Shown piece after piece: positions 19,044 through 26,989 of a stretch of 38,011 bases of DNA. The DNA comes from Neosynechococcus sphagnicola sy1 (GTDB lineage Bacteria; Cyanobacteriota; Cyanobacteriia; Neosynechococcales; Neosynechococcaceae): positions 1 to 38,011 of the forward strand of contig NZ_JJML01000034.1 in the NCBI RefSeq assembly GCF_000775285.1. The letters run 5' to 3'. The notes below the pieces were generated by a model. That model had not been told where the DNA came from and ran no database searches. It saw nothing but the letters and a program-made list of their open reading frames with translations. Made by a program: the position numbers and the translations under genes. Each line of letters begins with the position of its first letter. Position 1 is the first letter of the stretch.

Positions 19044-19740
19044 CTAGACGGCAGCCAAACCAAAAGCAGATAAGCGCATGATATCGCGGGTTGTGAAGCC
19101 GATCTCGGAAAGGGCTTCTCCATACTGAATCATAAAATCTTCTACTAGGGCTTCCTTTTCCATCCCCAACACCTTGGCATCGGCCTCAACCTGGTTTAAC
19201 ATTCGCCAAACCAAGGGCAGGTTTTGGCGGTTGGCTGCTTCCAGCTCTGTTTTAGAGGTTTCAAAGTGATCCCGCAGCCAAGTAGCACCATAGTTGAGGT
19301 GGCTATACTCATCCTTGACCACTCCCTCGGTGATTTTTCGGGCAAAGTCATCGGCGACGGGAATATAAATGTTGTAGGCGGCGATCGCAAAACATTCGAC
19401 GAGCAACGCTTGAATCAGCAGGCAGGTGACAACCTTGTTAGCGGCAGCAGCTACCTGAAAGTTGTGGTGGAGATCGGCAAAAAACTGCCTCGGCAAACGC
19501 CATGTTGGGGGTTACCTTGAGGTTGCGGCCACAGGCTTCAAAGCCTTTCTTGTGGCGGCTTTCCATCTTAGCAAGACTCAGTAACTGTTCCTGACTACCC
19601 GGCAGCAGTTCAGCCAATTTCTGATAATTGTCGTGGGCTTCTTGTTCGCCTTCAATGACGATGGCGTTGATGCGGCTGTATGCATCTTTATACACGTCGC
19701 TTTGATAGTCGAGTGTTAAACTGGCCTCAAGCTGCGGCAT
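19044..19740 (-). pseudogene. ado: Aldehyde-deformylating oxygenase (alkane synthase), interrupted by a one-base frameshift
   Basis: ADO converts fatty aldehyde to an alkane one carbon shorter plus formate, using a di-iron centre in a ferritin-like fold. The first frame (19740 down to about 19490) holds [20 protein letters not shown] and metal ligands Glu32 (EGEQEA), Glu60 and His63 ([10 protein letters not shown]). The second holds [20 protein letters not shown] and [11 protein letters not shown] with the other ligands, ending SAFGLAAV as in all ADOs. One extra base lies between 19479 and 19489. Removing one C of 19488-19489 gives [15 protein letters not shown], and removing one A of 19479-19484 gives [15 protein letters not shown]; the first fits the conserved double phenylalanine better. 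Restored length is 231 residues, exactly normal. As written, neither fragment has all ligands. Confidence 0.92.
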
Positions 19741-19782
19741 AGGTCTAGGATCCCCTCGAAATAAAAACTAGAGTGACTATAG

Positions 19783-19797
19783 GGTAGATATACTACC
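19783..19797. promoter_or_regulatory. Small dyad upstream of ado
   Basis: GGTAG and CTACC flank ATATA, 43-57 bp before the ado start, in the 230-bp divergent region shared with the sugar permease. ACTATA at 19777-19782 reads TATAGT on the minus strand and could be a -10 element. A further dyad TTTTAC-CA-GTAAAA lies near 19852-19865. Regulator unknown. Confidence 0.3.
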
Positions 19798-19970
19798 AGG
19801 GGTCAGGTTACAGGAAGTTAAGTAGCCCAAGTCTTTTAAAATCTACACTTTTTTACCAGTAAAAGGGACAAATTGACCAGGAGTGATCATACACCCTCCT
19901 AATCGTTCAGAGAGGGATTGACCGCAATCTAGTTATCAATGTTCTGTTCTCGCCCAGGCGTTACAGCGTT

Positions 19971-20822
19971 ATGAGTCATACCCAGACTGCTTATCCCCCA
20001 CGTCCGCGAGGGACTATTGCACTTGTACTTGTCAGTTCCATTAGCTTGGTGCTGCTGTTGTTGGGGGCTGGTTTGGTACTGTCTCCCCTCGCCATTGTTC
20101 TCTGGACATCCTTTTTACCCTCCAGTCTAACCATAGGGGATGGCCCTTGGTTTACGATTGCCAATTATCGGCAGGCCTGGGATCGCGGCCAGTTCCTGCT
20201 GGCCTTTGTCAACTCCACTATCGTCGCCCTAGCCGTCACTGGGTTGCAGATGGTGACATCGGCTTTGGCGGGCTATGCCCTCGCTCGCCTGCAATTTCGA
20301 GGCCGTCAGGCACTGTTGCTACTGGTTCTAGCAACCCTGGTGATTCCGTTTCAAATTCTGGTGATTCCGATCTTTCTGGTGTTGAAATCGGGGCACCTGA
20401 TCAATACCTATGGGGCTTTAATTCTCCCCACCGCCGCCAATGGGTTTGGGATTTTCCTGTTAAGACAATACTTTCAAACCATTCCCGTGGAGTTGGAAGA
20501 AGCTGCGGCTTTGGATGGAGCCAATCGGCTGCAAATTCTTTGGCAGGTGACCCTGCCATTGGCACGTCCAGCACTAGTGACGTTGTTTCTGTTTACGGTG
20601 ATTGGTGAATGGAACGACCTGTTTAAGCCGCTGGTGTTTACCACCCGCCCGGAGTTGCGGACGGTGCAGTTAGCGCTGGCAGAGTTTCAGGAGCAATTTA
20701 CCAATAATTGGCCGTTGATGATGGCCGCTGTCGTGATTGCTACGGTGCCAGTGCTATTAGCCTTTTTGGTGGGGCAGCGGCAGTTTCTTCAGGGAATTGC
20801 CACAACGGGCATCAAAAATTGA
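19971..20822 (+). CDS. Sugar ABC transporter permease (MalG/UgpE-like)
   Basis: This 283-residue inner-membrane permease of the carbohydrate importer family has a long hydrophobic first segment (about 17-45), further spans, and the EAA loop EEAAALDGANRLQILWQVTLP near 176-196 that docks on the ATPase. The segment FLLRQYFQTIPVELEEAA is characteristic of MalG-type subunits. Such permeases need a partner permease, a binding protein and an ATPase; none is encoded nearby, so the complex must be completed from elsewhere in the genome. It diverges from ado. The substrate cannot be read; trehalose, glucosylglycerol and similar sugars are possibilities in cyanobacteria. Confidence 0.85.
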   Translation: MSHTQTAYPPRPRGTIALVLVSSISLVLLLLGAGLVLSPLAIVLWTSFLPSSLTIGDGPWFTIANYRQAWDRGQFLLAFVNSTIVALAVTGLQMVTSALAGYALARLQFRGRQALLLLVLATLVIPFQILVIPIFLVLKSGHLINTYGALILPTAANGFGIFLLRQYFQTIPVELEEAAALDGANRLQILWQVTLPLARPALVTLFLFTVIGEWNDLFKPLVFTTRPELRTVQLALAEFQEQFTNNWPLMMAAVVIATVPVLLAFLVGQRQFLQGIATTGIKN

Positions 20823-21092
20823 AGCCGACGGGTCTTTACCCAATCTTTATGAGGTTGAGTTCTGTGGTGGTAGGGTCAAAAATTCCTCAGTTCTCAAAGA
20901 CGCTATGGGCTGAAAACCCTTACCCCTAGAGACTACTCGACTCATCAGTTCTGACGATTGCTATCTGAGGATAGATTCCTAGATGATTGCAAGAGCTTAC
21001 ACCGAGTTGAGAATTGTATCCTTTTCGTAAACCTCTCTAGCATCCCCCAGCAACCACGTAAGAATGAAGCTGAAGTTGCTCAAACATCACAA

Positions 21093-21368
21093 ATGTTGAC
21101 CAAACAAAAGACTGAGCACCAAGCTGCTTCCTATGTGTTGCCCCTAGTGGGGACGCTCTTGGGCTGTCTGGTAGGAATTTATGTTACGGTGATCCACCTG
21201 TTTGGTGCAGGAGGTGCCTCCCTCTCAGAAGTTGTAACCATTGGTACAGTTCCCCTCTCGGAAGCAGTACTGACAGGAATCAGAATTTTATTACTGACTT
21301 ACTTAGGTCTTTCTCTCGGGATGGTAATTGATCGCTGGATTGCTGCTCGGCACCCTAGCGATCGCTAA
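21093..21368 (+). CDS. Small hypothetical membrane protein
   Basis: About 91 residues from ATG 21093 (MLTKQKTEHQAASYVLP). There are two hydrophobic segments, VLPLVGTLLGCLVGIYVTVIH and GIRILLLTYLGLSLGMVID, separated by a short polar loop, then a basic end (DRWIAARHPSDR). The frame is open back to 20958, but the added 45 residues look non-coding and the ATG start puts the membrane segment near the N-terminus. I do not recognise a family. It lies between the sugar permease and the ndh cluster with no clear operon partner. Confidence 0.45.
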   Translation: MLTKQKTEHQAASYVLPLVGTLLGCLVGIYVTVIHLFGAGGASLSEVVTIGTVPLSEAVLTGIRILLLTYLGLSLGMVIDRWIAARHPSDR

Positions 21369-21855
21369 ATACTTTAATCCAAGATATCGGATGGGGCTGC
21401 TTGCCGAGATGATTCACCATGGGGCATCTCTCAAGGGTAAACTGAGTAAACGTTACCGCTCTCTCGGTGCCTTTAAGTTGCCCCTAGGATTAAGGCTGGT
21501 CATTGACGGGGTCAAGAACCGCCCGAAGAATGAGGTTGGACAAGTATAGGGGACGATATCGACAAGGCCAAGGCTACCGGAATTCCCTGTAAGTTGGCGC
21601 GATAGAGTGCTGGGGGGGCAAGGCTGCTGAGATGTGCTTCTATCAATTGCCTACTGCAATGCTATCAATAGCTTAATGCAATGCCCTGATGGGGAGAAAA
21701 GTGTAAGAATGAAGCCGGGAAGTCACCCTGGCTTTTTTCTTGCCTAACAAAATTAGCAGACAATTTGCTAAAGTGAAGGGCGATCGCTAAAGTCAATAAA
21801 CTGGTGGCGGTGAGCAGACTTGGTCTGTTAGCAATCATTCATCGTTGTGGGAATC
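21369..21855. other. Intergenic region upstream of ndhA
   Basis: About 490 bases that should hold the ndhA promoter. It contains a hairpin GCTAT-CA-ATAGC near 21661-21672 between two TGCAATGC copies, an intrinsic-terminator-like structure (21711-21741) and a HIP1 octamer near 21781. A 73-codon plus frame at 21328-21549 overlaps the preceding gene and is not convincing. A short non-coding RNA ending at the terminator is possible. Confidence 0.4.
21711..21741 (+). terminator. Intrinsic terminator about 115 bp upstream of ndhA
   Basis: AAGCC (21712-21716) followed by GGG pairs with CCC and GGCTT (one bulged T), closing a loop AAGTCA, and runs into TTTTTTCTT. It faces the plus strand. The transcript it ends is unknown: either the small membrane-protein message or an unannotated small RNA. 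Confidence 0.6.
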
Positions 21856-22974
21856 ATGAACCCAGGAATTGATCTCCAAGGCAGTTTTATCCAAGCCCTG
21901 ATAGACTTGGGCATCCCAGGGGGAACCGCGAAGGCTATCTGGATGCCCCTCCCTATGTTACTGATGCTGGCAGCAGCTACCGTTGGTGTGCTGACAGTGG
22001 TCTGGCAAGAGCGCAAAATTTCTGCCGCTGCGCAGCAGCGGGTCGGGCCAGAATTTATTGGCCCCTTGGGGATTCTAGCTCCGGTGGCCGATGGCCTGAA
22101 GTTACTGTTTAAGGAAGATATTGTCCCCCTCAAAGCCGACCCTCTGCTCTTTACCCTGGGGCCGATTATTGTCGTGATTCCAGTGTTTTTGTCCTACCTG
22201 GTGGTGCCCTTTGGGCAGAACTTGGTGATCACAAATCTCGGGATTGGGACATTCTTGTGGATTGCCCTCTCTAGCGTTACCCCCATTGGTTTGTTGATGG
22301 CTGGCTATGCCTCTAATAACAAGTACTCCCTATTGGGGGGCTTGCGGGCAGCAGCGCAGTCGATCAGCTATGAAATTCCCCTGTCTCTGTCGGTCTTGGC
22401 GATCGCCATGATGTCGAACAGTCTCAGCACCGTGGACATCGTTCAGCAGCAGTCAGGCTATGGAATTCTAGGTTGGAATGTGTGGCGACAGCCCGTTGGA
22501 TTCCTAATTTTCTGGATTGCTGCCCTTGCCGAGTGTGAACGTCTGCCCTTTGATCTGCCGGAGGCTGAAGAAGAATTGGTGGCGGGCTATCAGACAGAGT
22601 ACACCGGGATGAAGTTTGCTCTGTTCTATCTAGGTTCCTACGTCAACCTCGTGCTGTCAGCGCTGTTTGTGTCAATTTTGTACTTGGGCGGGTGGGACTT
22701 CCCGATTCCGGTGACGCTGATTGCCGACTGGTTCGGCCTTTCAGAAACCACCCCATGGCTACAAATTGTCCTCGCTGTCCTCGGCATCACCATGACCTTG
22801 CTCAAGGCTTATTTCCTCATCTTCCTGGCGATCCTAATGCGCTGGACAGTTCCTCGGGTGCGGATTGATCAGTTGCTCGATCTGGGCTGGAAGTTCCTGT
22901 TGCCAGTCTCTCTGGTGAATTTGCTATTAACAGCGGCTCTGAAGCTGACCTTCCCCTTTGCCTTTGGGGGCTAA
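21856..22974 (+). CDS. ndhA: NAD(P)H-quinone oxidoreductase subunit 1 (NdhA)
   Basis: Membrane subunit of the cyanobacterial NDH-1 complex at the junction with the peripheral arm, near the quinone site. It serves respiration and cyclic electron flow in the thylakoid. Family landmarks are [40 protein letters not shown] and [19 protein letters not shown]. There are about eight membrane spans. Start chosen at ATG 21856 ([15 protein letters not shown]); an in-frame GTG sits three codons earlier. About 372 residues, the usual length. First gene of ndhA-I-G-E. Confidence 0.96.
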   Translation: MNPGIDLQGSFIQALIDLGIPGGTAKAIWMPLPMLLMLAAATVGVLTVVWQERKISAAAQQRVGPEFIGPLGILAPVADGLKLLFKEDIVPLKADPLLFTLGPIIVVIPVFLSYLVVPFGQNLVITNLGIGTFLWIALSSVTPIGLLMAGYASNNKYSLLGGLRAAAQSISYEIPLSLSVLAIAMMSNSLSTVDIVQQQSGYGILGWNVWRQPVGFLIFWIAALAECERLPFDLPEAEEELVAGYQTEYTGMKFALFYLGSYVNLVLSALFVSILYLGGWDFPIPVTLIADWFGLSETTPWLQIVLAVLGITMTLLKAYFLIFLAILMRWTVPRVRIDQLLDLGWKFLLPVSLVNLLLTAALKLTFPFAFGG

Positions 22975-23049
22975 TCCTGCCCCAACCGGAAGATTCCCCT
23001 TGCCTGTAAACCGTTTGAACAATGTCGATCTTGTAACCGTGAACACACC

Positions 23050-23643
23050 ATGCTGAAATTTCTCAAGCAAGTTGGCGATTACGCGAAAGAAGCTGTCCAG
23101 TCTGCTCTTTATATTGGCCAAGGGTTGTCGGTCACCTTTGATCACATGCAGCGACGTCCGATTACGGTGCAGTACCCTTACGAAAAGCTGATCCCCTCTG
23201 AGCGTTGGCGGGGGCGCATTCACTTTGAGTTTGATAAGTGTATTGCCTGTGAGGTTTGTGTGCGCGTCTGCCCCATTAACCTGCCAGTGGTGGATTGGGA
23301 ATTCAACAAAGAAACCAAGAAGAAACAGTTGCGCCACTACAGCATTGACTTCGGCGTCTGCATCTTTTGTGGCAATTGTGTTGAGTACTGCCCCACCAAC
23401 TGTCTATCAATGACCGAAGAGTACGAGCTTGCTGCTTACGACCGTCATGAGCTGAACTATGACAGTGTGGCTCTGGGACGTCTCCCTTACAAGGTCACCG
23501 ATGATCCGATGGTGACCCCCCTGCGAGAACTGGCTTATCTGCCGAAGGGTGTCCTCGAACCCCACGACTTACCCCCAGGGAGTCGTCGGGCTGGGTTGCG
23601 TCCTGAAGAGATTGTTGAGCAGTCCAGCACAGCCACCCCCTAA
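23050..23643 (+). CDS. ndhI: NAD(P)H-quinone oxidoreductase subunit I (NdhI)
   Basis: A 197-residue iron-sulfur subunit of NDH-1 carrying two [4Fe-4S] clusters that pass electrons toward the quinone. Cluster motifs are [12 protein letters not shown] (Cys64, 67, 70, 74) and [12 protein letters not shown] (Cys104, 107, 110, 114). The N-terminal 30 residues form the amphipathic anchor seen in cyanobacterial and plastid NdhI. It lies 75 bp after ndhA. Confidence 0.97.
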   Translation: MLKFLKQVGDYAKEAVQSALYIGQGLSVTFDHMQRRPITVQYPYEKLIPSERWRGRIHFEFDKCIACEVCVRVCPINLPVVDWEFNKETKKKQLRHYSIDFGVCIFCGNCVEYCPTNCLSMTEEYELAAYDRHELNYDSVALGRLPYKVTDDPMVTPLRELAYLPKGVLEPHDLPPGSRRAGLRPEEIVEQSSTATP

Positions 23644-23794
23644 GTTGCACTGGCATCGTAACCCTGACCATTGACGGTTGACGGTGTGCGGCTGGCAACC
23701 CTCGGGGGGCGAGATCGCAAGTGCTCAGTCATTTCAGGTCTTGATCGACCGATATCCAAGCCCCAAAATCGATTGTTGAGGAGATGATAACACT

Positions 23795-24397
23795 GTGAAT
23801 TTAGCAGAAGGGGTTCAACTTGTTTCCTTTGGCCTGTTGTCCTTAATGACGCTGGGAGCAGCCCTCGGGGTTGTGCTATTGAGCAATATTGTCCTGTCTG
23901 CCTTTTTGTTGGGCGGCGTTTTTATTAGCATGGCAGGACTCTACCTGCTGCTGAATGCTGATTTCGTTGCCGCCGCCCAAGTTTTGATTTATGTGGGCGC
24001 TATCAACGTCTTGATCCTGTTTGCGATCATGCTGGTCAACAAGCGGCAACCCTTCTCTAGCCTGCCTAATGCCTGGATTCGTCGGGGAGTGACGACCATT
24101 GTCTGTGCTGGTTTATTTGCCCTCTTAAGTACGATGGTCTGTGCTACCCCGTGGGCAATCTCCTCGGCAGCCCCAGCGGGAGACAGTTCCATTATCTTGA
24201 TTGGGGAGCATTTCTTTACGGACTTTTTGTTGCCCTTTGAACTCGCCTCAGTGCTGCTGTTAATGGCACTGATTGGGGCGGTGGTGCTTGCCCGACGGGA
24301 ATATTTACCTGAGGAAGCCCAGTCTCCTGCTGAGACTGTCTTGATGTTGCCTGAACGTCCCCGTGAAACCGTAGGGGCTGGCAGTCCAACCGAATAA
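23795..24397 (+). CDS. ndhG: NAD(P)H-quinone oxidoreductase subunit 6 (NdhG)
   Basis: A 200-residue membrane subunit of NDH-1 with five hydrophobic spans. LNADFVAAAQVLIYVGAINVLILFAIML is the signature third helix of this family. The start is GTG 23795, supported by GAGGAG 16 to 11 bases upstream. Third gene of the ndhA-I-G-E operon. Confidence 0.95.
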   Translation: MNLAEGVQLVSFGLLSLMTLGAALGVVLLSNIVLSAFLLGGVFISMAGLYLLLNADFVAAAQVLIYVGAINVLILFAIMLVNKRQPFSSLPNAWIRRGVTTIVCAGLFALLSTMVCATPWAISSAAPAGDSSIILIGEHFFTDFLLPFELASVLLLMALIGAVVLARREYLPEEAQSPAETVLMLPERPRETVGAGSPTE

Positions 24398-24460
24398 ACC
24401 TTCCTGCCTCAGACCGTGCAGATCGTTGTCCCTCTCGCCCATTCACTATCGATAAAATTC

Positions 24461-24766
24461 ATGCAACTCCAATACTTTTTAATCCTTGCGGCTGCATTGT
24501 TTTGCATTGGCATCTATGGGTTAATTAATAGCCGCAATGCGGTACGGGTACTGATGTCCATTGAATTGATGCTGAATGCAGTTAACCTCAATTTGATGGC
24601 CTTCTCCAACTACCTTGATCCTCAGACTATTAAGGGTCAGGTGTTTACGGTGTTTGTGATTACCATTGCGGCTGCGGAGGCCGCAGTGGGGCTGGCGATT
24701 GTTCTGGCGATCTATCGCAACCGAGATACCGTAGACATGGAGCAGTTTAACCTGCTGAAATGGTGA
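24461..24766 (+). CDS. ndhE: NAD(P)H-quinone oxidoreductase subunit 4L (NdhE)
   Basis: A 101-residue membrane subunit with three hydrophobic helices. [20 protein letters not shown] contains the conserved glutamate of the NuoK/NdhE proton path. The start is ATG 24461 ([17 protein letters not shown]), matching family length; the frame runs 15 codons further upstream without likeness. Last ndh gene of the cluster; nadK follows after 28 bp. Confidence 0.95.
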   Translation: MQLQYFLILAAALFCIGIYGLINSRNAVRVLMSIELMLNAVNLNLMAFSNYLDPQTIKGQVFTVFVITIAAAEAAVGLAIVLAIYRNRDTVDMEQFNLLKW

Positions 24767-24794
24767 GTAATCCCGCTTTCCCCTGTCCGCCACT

Positions 24795-25715
24795 GTGCAG
24801 CTTAACCAAGTCATTATTGCCCACAAAGCCGGAGACACCCTGAGCCAGCAGTGGGCACAAAAGTCTGCTGACCAGTTAGAAGCTCTGGGGTGTGATGTTT
24901 TGATGGGCCCAAGTGGGGCTCGAGATAACCCCTACCCCGTGTTTTTGGCTTCAGCATCTCAGCAGATTGACTGTGCGTTGGTTTTGGGCGGAGATGGGAC
25001 GGCACTGGCAGCAGCAAGACATTTAGCCCCCGCAGGGATTCCGATTCTGGCGGTGAATGTGGGCGGTCATCTGGGATTCTTGACCGAATCTTTGGAGGAA
25101 CTACAACAGCAAACCTCCGTATGGCAACGTCTATTGGACGATCGGTTTGCAGTGCAACGGCGAATGATGCTTCAGGCAGCTGTGTTTGCAGGTAATCGTC
25201 ACCATCTGGAACCTGTCAGCGATCGCTACCTAGCATTGAACGAGATGTGTGTCAAACCCGCTTCGGCGGATCGCATGATTACCTCAATTCTAGAAATTGA
25301 GATTGATGGCGAGGTGGTGGATCAGTACCAGGGAGATGGATTAATTGTTTCTACGCCAACGGGATCGACTTGCTACACCGTGGCTGCCAATGGGCCAATT
25401 TTGCACCCTGGGATGGAAGCAATCACCGTCACTCCGATTTGTCCTCTCAGCCTCTCTAGCCGAGCCATTGTCTTGCCACCTGGATGTGTGGTCAGCATTT
25501 GGCCACTGGCTGATCAGGAACTCACTACCAAGTTATGGATGGACGGTGTCCTAGGAACCTCGATTTGGCCGGGACATCGGGTGGATATTCGCATGGCTGA
25601 GTGTCAGGCTTCGTTCATTATTCTGCGAGAAGATTATTCCTATTACAAAACCCTGCGAGAAAAACTGCAATGGGCCGGAGCCAGGATTCGCTACACTAAC
25701 AACCACCGCAATTGA
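24795..25715 (+). CDS. nadK: NAD kinase
   Basis: A 306-residue kinase that phosphorylates NAD to NADP, needed for photosynthetic reductant. The GGDGT motif is at 65-69, followed by NVGGHLGFL, LALNEMCVKP and the nucleotide-binding DGLIVSTPTGSTCYT. GTG 24795 is the first start and gives normal length. It directly follows ndhE and is probably cotranscribed with the NDH-1 subunits, coupling NADP supply with pyridine-nucleotide oxidation. Cyanobacteria usually carry two nadK copies; this is one of them. Confidence 0.94.
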   Translation: MQLNQVIIAHKAGDTLSQQWAQKSADQLEALGCDVLMGPSGARDNPYPVFLASASQQIDCALVLGGDGTALAAARHLAPAGIPILAVNVGGHLGFLTESLEELQQQTSVWQRLLDDRFAVQRRMMLQAAVFAGNRHHLEPVSDRYLALNEMCVKPASADRMITSILEIEIDGEVVDQYQGDGLIVSTPTGSTCYTVAANGPILHPGMEAITVTPICPLSLSSRAIVLPPGCVVSIWPLADQELTTKLWMDGVLGTSIWPGHRVDIRMAECQASFIILREDYSYYKTLREKLQWAGARIRYTNNHRN

Positions 25716-25757
25716 ACCTGAATCCCCAGTGAGTGTCTAAGGATGAATGGGACTGAT

Positions 25758-25810
25758 AAGGGCGATGGTCAAAGACCGCTCTTCGACCATCGCTGGAATG
25801 ATCGCCCTTT
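25758..25810 (+). terminator. Hairpin terminator after nadK
   Basis: GCGATGGTC (25762-25770) pairs with GACCATCGC (25785-25793). An alternative outer pairing joins AAGGGCGAT (25758-25766) with ATCGCCCTT (25801-25809), followed by a short T stretch. It sits 43 bp after the nadK stop and faces the convergent psaI gene. Confidence 0.6.
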
Positions 25811-25916
25811 CTCATCGCAGAAACCTACTAAAGCCAAGGGCGATCGCGACACATGTGTCTAAATTGGATCAAAAAGAATCTTGACGAGGGAAATTCAATA
25901 CTGAACTAAGTCAGGA

Positions 25917-26033
25917 CTAAGCGTCAGATTCGATATACAGAAACAATAATCCCATCGTGACGGCAGGGAAGAGCCAGCAGGTGACGGGGATGAGAATCCA
26001 GGGCAAGAAAGAGGCTGCGTATGAACCTTCCAT
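25917..26033 (-). CDS. psaI: Photosystem I subunit VIII (PsaI)
   Basis: A 38-residue single-span protein from ATG 26033-26031 to TAG 25919-25917. It reads [20 protein letters not shown] and ends [11 protein letters not shown], the near-invariant PsaI sequence. PsaI packs against PsaL in the thylakoid membrane and helps hold PSI trimers together. AGGAAA lies just upstream as a ribosome-binding site. It is 178 bp downstream of psaL on the same strand, but a strong intrinsic terminator stands between them, so it probably has its own promoter or lives on read-through. Confidence 0.96.
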   Translation of the reverse strand: MEGSYAASFLPWILIPVTCWLFPAVTMGLLFLYIESDA

Positions 26034-26150
26034 ATCAAAGTTTCCTGTCTAATCGACGTGCTTCAAAAGGAATCCTACTGCGAACTGAGTCGTACCTGCA
26101 GAGTTCTCAAAATTCTTAACAGAGTAGACTCGCTGCCCAACGCTGACCAC

Positions 26151-26185
26151 AAAAAAGATCTGAATCAATATTGATTCAGATCTTT
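26151..26185 (-). terminator. Intrinsic terminator of psaL: 32-bp perfect palindrome plus T run
   Basis: Bases 26154-26185 form a perfect self-complementary sequence whose arms read AAAGATCTGAATCAAT and ATTGATTCAGATCTTT. On the minus strand the hairpin is followed by continuous T. It begins 27 bp after the psaL stop and ends about 118 bp before psaI. Confidence 0.82.
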
Positions 26186-26211
26186 CCATGACAGCGGTTC
26201 GGGAGGGGACT

Positions 26212-26706
26212 CTAGTTAAATACGCCCCGGAAAATGCTATCAACAACAGCAAAGTTCGCCAGCAAGAAGTAGGCAACAAAGGCGCTACCCGTTGCCCCAA
26301 TGAAGAAGCCCCCTGTAAACTGGCTCCAGCCTTCAGCGCTTTGCATCACCTTGCCTCCAGGTGGAATGTTGTGGAGTACATCCCACTTACTGCCGCCCTG
26401 AAAGGAGACTAGGCCATGAAGGGATAGGCAAGCCGTGGCGATGATAATCAACGCTAACCCTGAAATTAAGCCCCCTAAGGCTGCAAAATCAGAATCTCTT
26501 AGTGGACCGAGTTTCACCCACGGGCCAATCAGGAAATACCCATGAGCCAGCCCCACCTCCAGACCCCGCAGGATTGGAGATAGTCCTGTACGATAGGCGG
26601 GTAGATTACTAATGAAAGTTTCGGTAAAAGCGGAGGCACTGATGGGCGTTGCCAGGTGACCCACGAAGGGATCACCTTTGTAAGGCTTGATAAGCTCTTC
26701 AGCCAT
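26212..26706 (-). CDS. psaL: Photosystem I reaction centre subunit XI (PsaL)
   Basis: A 164-residue subunit at the centre of PSI trimers in the thylakoid. It starts MAEELIKPYKGDPFVGHLAT at ATG 26706; the frame is open 20 codons further but that part is not PsaL. It then carries SAFTETFISNLPAYRTGLSP and RGLEVGLAHGYFLIGPWVKL, and three membrane helices. A stretch with PPGGKVMQSAEGWSQFT lies before the last helix. psaI follows downstream behind a terminator. No psaF/psaJ is nearby. Confidence 0.96.
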   Translation of the reverse strand: MAEELIKPYKGDPFVGHLATPISASAFTETFISNLPAYRTGLSPILRGLEVGLAHGYFLIGPWVKLGPLRDSDFAALGGLISGLALIIIATACLSLHGLVSFQGGSKWDVLHNIPPGGKVMQSAEGWSQFTGGFFIGATGSAFVAYFLLANFAVVDSIFRGVFN

Positions 26707-26989
26707 ACGGATTTTTCCTCTGGTTTCTGAATAAATCTGGACTTGAGACAACATTCTAAGCAACAAGCGGTTCGCTACCGCAGAATTGGCAGCGACCTTT
26801 AGAAAAGTTCATTAAAATTGCCCGAGATCGGGTGTTATATCCAAGTCGCGGAGTCACTGCTGTTATAGCTCCACGCTACCGCAAGGACGCCGATCGCCAG
26901 CAAAATTCTACAGGCTTCTGCTTGTTGACCGGATACCCTCACCGATACAGTATTAGTCATCATTAGTCATCGCTGTGGGAGACAGGCAA

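Noticed and set aside
19783-19797. NtcA-type site (GTA-N8-TAC) ahead of ado
   Set aside because: The spacing between GTA and TAC is seven, not eight, and there is no well-placed -10 at the usual distance.
21328-21549. 73-codon plus frame after the small membrane protein
   Set aside because: It overlaps the end of the preceding gene in another frame, has no ribosome-binding site and no recognisable likeness. A frameshifted extension was considered but the upstream protein ends naturally after a basic tail.
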